This document shows positions 6,571-8,063 of a stretch of 8,063 bases of DNA, piece by piece (the stretch's first letter is position 1; each line of letters opens with the position of its first letter). The DNA lies in assembly GCA_003133205.1 (NCBI GenBank), contig PKWK01000408.1, positions 3,115-11,177 on the forward strand, in the 5' to 3' direction. Under the pieces are notes generated by a model. That model was not told the origin of the DNA, made no database searches, and saw nothing but the letters and a program-made list of their open reading frames with translations. The DNA comes from Granulicella sp. Lineage in GTDB: Bacteria > Acidobacteriota > Terriglobia > Terriglobales > Acidobacteriaceae. A program made the translations under genes and the position numbers.

Positions 6571-6939
6571 CTATTTGCTCTGTTTTGCGTAATCGACCAT
6601 ACCCTGGAAGTCGACGATCACCACAGGCTCCTTTCCGACTACCCACGCGTCGTGTCCTGGCGGAATGTTCAGGACGTCACCAGCTTTCGAAGTCTTTTCG
6701 GTGCCGTCATCCATCCGTGTTGTCATCGTCCCCGAGACCTGGTAGCCGAAATGCGCGGCCTGGCAACTGTCCGTCTTGGCGATCGGCTTCACGCAGGTAG
6801 ACCAATTCCAGCCGGGCTCGAACGTGGCGCGACCGATTGTGGCTCCGGCGACCTTCACGAGCTCGACTTTGCCCTTGTCAAAGGCCCGCACCTCCTCCGG
6901 CAAATCAAAGGTCTTCAATTCGAAAATCTCAGCACTCAT
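6571..6939 (-). CDS. Cupin-domain protein (single domain)
   Basis: This is a 122-residue protein. The start at 6939 is fixed by a perfect AAGGAGG seven bases upstream; a further 25 upstream codons in the same frame are not conserved-looking. The sequence is a small beta-barrel cupin: EPGWNWSTCVKPI (42-53), DSCQAAHFGYQVSGTMTTRMDDGTE (57-81), then KAGDVLNIPPGHDAWVVGKEPVVIVDF (85-111). The second cupin motif (PPGHDAW, His96) is clear. The first is unusual: only one His (His63, in AAHFGYQVSG) stands where HxH...E is usual, so metal binding is uncertain. This matches a known cupin subfamily with the 'GHDAWVVG.EP' ending, generally of unknown function. The next gene upstream on the same strand is the broken small gene at 7056-7272, 116 nt away. 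Confidence 0.9.
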   Translation of the reverse strand: MSAEIFELKTFDLPEEVRAFDKGKVELVKVAGATIGRATFEPGWNWSTCVKPIAKTDSCQAAHFGYQVSGTMTTRMDDGTEKTSKAGDVLNIPPGHDAWVVGKEPVVIVDFQGMVDYAKQSK

Positions 6940-6946
6940 TGGGATT

Positions 6947-6953
6947 CCTCCTT
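6947..6953 (-). promoter_or_regulatory. Shine-Dalgarno deciding the cupin start
   Basis: AAGGAGG on the minus strand, with a seven-base spacer to ATG 6939. It shows that the longer frame beginning at 7014 is not the real start. Confidence 0.85.
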
Positions 6954-7055
6954 TTGGACGGGAAAGTTTACCACGCCGGTGTGCAAGGCTCCAGCTTGGC
7001 CGAGGAGGGAGCAAACCTGGCGGGCCGTCGGCGCTGCCTCGCCCCTATTCGAGGT

Positions 7056-7272
7056 CTACGCGAGGGCGATTTTGGCTTTGGGGCAGCGGGCGGTTAGTTC
7101 GCGCTGCAGACGGGCGATGTCGCTGCCGGTGTTGGCGGGGATCAGGACCGATTGGTGGATCGGGATGACCTACCGCGGAACGGAGGGTTGCGCGGGTGGA
7201 GTACATCGGGTTGCGGCGCCATGCGGCCCAGGCGCTGAACATCAGGGCAACTGCGAAGATGAGCGGCAACAC
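7056..7272 (-). pseudogene. Small membrane protein gene with a one-base frameshift
   Basis: Reading starts at GTG 7272 behind a perfect AAGGAGG (7280-7286, seven-base spacer). The first 34 codons encode MLPLIFAVALMFSAWAAW followed by RRNPMYSTRATLRSAV: a short hydrophobic helix and a basic stretch. Right after this the frame changes. In the +1 frame from 7169 a segment of 37 codons, beginning VIPIHQSVLIPANTGSDIA and ending CPKAKIALA, runs to a TAG at 7056-7058, with almost every third base G or C. Removing one G of the GG pair at 7169-7170 joins both parts into one 71-residue protein (...RSAVVIPIHQSV...). The +1 frame has a TAG just upstream of the join, so the C-terminal part is not an independent gene. 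The cause may be mutation or a sequencing error; there is no slippery sequence to suggest programmed shifting. I do not recognise the family. It probably was a single-pass inner-membrane protein. Confidence 0.65.
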
Positions 7273-7279
7273 GAGTCGG

Positions 7280-7286
7280 CCTCCTT
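7280..7286 (-). promoter_or_regulatory. Shine-Dalgarno of the frameshifted small gene
   Basis: AAGGAGG with a seven-base spacer to GTG 7272. It is the same sequence and spacing as the cupin gene's site, and it is the main evidence that the small gene was real and starts at GTG. Confidence 0.7.
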
Positions 7287-7337
7287 GCGGTCGACTGCGA
7301 TGTTACACGGAGGCGGGGTCGAACGAATATATTCCGG

Positions 7338-7427
7338 CCGTAATGTTCCCGTTACGGACCTGCAACAAACCCCTGCTAACAATCAAACATCGGTGGCGCA
7401 AGAGAGTGCCGGCTGACCTCCGGGTCA
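7338..7427. promoter_or_regulatory. Two short dyads upstream of the phosphoesterase gene
   Basis: CCGTAA (7338-7343) and TTACGG (7352-7357) form a 6-bp inverted repeat with an 8-base centre. TGACC (7414-7418) and GGTCA (7423-7427) form a 5-bp one with a 4-base centre. They are the only symmetric sequences I noticed between the two divergent genes (start codons at 7272 and 7478) and could be operators. Both are short enough to occur by chance, and no convincing -35/-10 pair was found; AATATATT at 7326-7333 is a possible -10 region. Confidence 0.2.
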
Positions 7428-7477
7428 ACCTGGTGCGGTTAAGCGATGCCCCGAATTCCATAGAGGGTGAGGTTTCG

Positions 7478-8063
7478 ATGATGACTCGTAGGAGATGTCT
7501 GAGTGCGCTGGGATCGCTGACGCTGCTGTCGGCCATGAGCAGCTTGAGCGCGAGTTCGCAGGAGATCAAGAAGGTCTTCGTGATCGCGATGGAAAACCAC
7601 AACTGGACGCAGCCGGCGAACCAGTTCACCGGCGGTATCCAACAGATCTACCAGAACCCGAACGCGCCCTTTATCAACAGCCTGGTGAATGGGACTGCGA
7701 TAGCAACGATCGGCCACCGCACAGAGAACATCAGCGACCAGGTCGCGTACGCCGCGGCCTACCATAACGTGCTGGCCACCGCAGACGGGAACAATCCGCA
7801 CATCCACCCGTCCGAGCCGAGCTACCTGTGGGCCGAGGCGGGGACGAACTTCGGCATTCTGAACGACGCTGATCCGTTCCCAAACAATAACCACACCACC
7901 TCGCTGCACCTGAGCGCGTTGCTGACGCAGGCGGGCAAGACCTGGAAGTCCTATCAGGAGGACATCGACCTTCAGAAGAACGCAGCCAACAAACTTATCA
8001 ACGTTCCTCTGCCGCAGGATCAGTGGACGGTTCCGCTCAGCAGCTTCTCCGGCGTGTTTGGCA
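7478..8063 (+). CDS. Secreted phosphoesterase (acid phosphatase/phospholipase C type), N-terminal part
   Basis: The gene runs off the right edge; 195 codons are visible. Two adjacent ATGs (7478 and 7481) lie behind GAGG at 7469-7472; either may start. The N-terminus MMTRRRCLSALGSLTLLSAMSSLSASSQ looks like a signal peptide, and its RRRCL part could be a twin-arginine (Tat) signal. The mature protein begins KKVFVIAMENHNWTQ, where Glu39-Asn40 match the metal-binding Glu-Asn pair of the PF04185 phosphoesterase family (Glu43-Asn44 in Francisella AcpA). HIHPSEPSYLWAEAG follows, where Ser112 sits at the expected nucleophile. NNNHTTSLHLSALLTQAGKTWKSYQEDI is also typical of this family. The enzyme should hydrolyse phosphomonoesters or phosphodiesters outside the cytoplasmic membrane. 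The metal-binding Asp residues expected further on lie outside the window. It is transcribed away from the broken small gene and the cupin gene. Confidence 0.9.
   Translation, partial: MMTRRRCLSALGSLTLLSAMSSLSASSQEIKKVFVIAMENHNWTQPANQFTGGIQQIYQNPNAPFINSLVNGTAIATIGHRTENISDQVAYAAAYHNVLATADGNNPHIHPSEPSYLWAEAGTNFGILNDADPFPNNNHTTSLHLSALLTQAGKTWKSYQEDIDLQKNAANKLINVPLPQDQWTVPLSSFSGVFG

Noticed and set aside
6481..7416. Long plus-strand open frame of 311 codons.
   Set aside because: It is antisense to the cupin gene and the small broken gene, has no recognisable domain or ribosome binding site, and is explained by GC-rich shadowing.

Overview
The window reads as a piece of an Acidobacteriota (Terriglobia-like) chromosome. 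This rests on four things: high GC with strong G/C at third codon positions, a DUF721-gatC-gatA gene run, large secreted Ig-like proteins and outer-membrane barrels, and an intergenic repeat with GGCTAAAGCC-like and GACTGAAGTC-like hairpins that I associate from memory with that class. No rRNA, tRNA, CRISPR array, insertion sequence or phage gene was found.

Left part (1-3235, + strand): the C-terminal half of a large secreted protein with one IPT/TIG domain and several Ig-like domains (cut by the window edge), an outer-membrane beta-barrel protein with a signal peptide, a small DUF721 (DciA-like) protein, and gatC. Next comes gatA (3285-4757), started from TTG. GatC and GatA are two subunits of the GatCAB amidotransferase, which corrects mischarged Glu-tRNA(Gln) and/or Asp-tRNA(Asn). 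gatB is not in the window.

Centre (4758-6570): two long non-coding stretches flank one minus-strand beta-barrel gene (5209-6009). The first stretch holds an AT-rich island with three TATATACC boxes arranged as dyads, followed by a strong symmetric terminator with no gene between them. The barrel gene is bracketed by copies of AGGGTGCTGAAAA; on its upstream side these form a 180-bp REP/MITE-like element with two internal hairpins.

Right part (6571-8063): a minus-strand cupin gene with a perfect Shine-Dalgarno, a small minus-strand membrane-protein gene that appears broken by a single extra G, and on the plus strand the N-terminal 195 residues of a secreted phosphoesterase (acid phosphatase/phospholipase C type), cut by the right edge.

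I did not find a clear new multi-gene system. The items most worth checking are the frameshifted small gene at 7056-7272, the gene-less operator/terminator cluster at 4919-5026, and the repeat-bracketed barrel gene.
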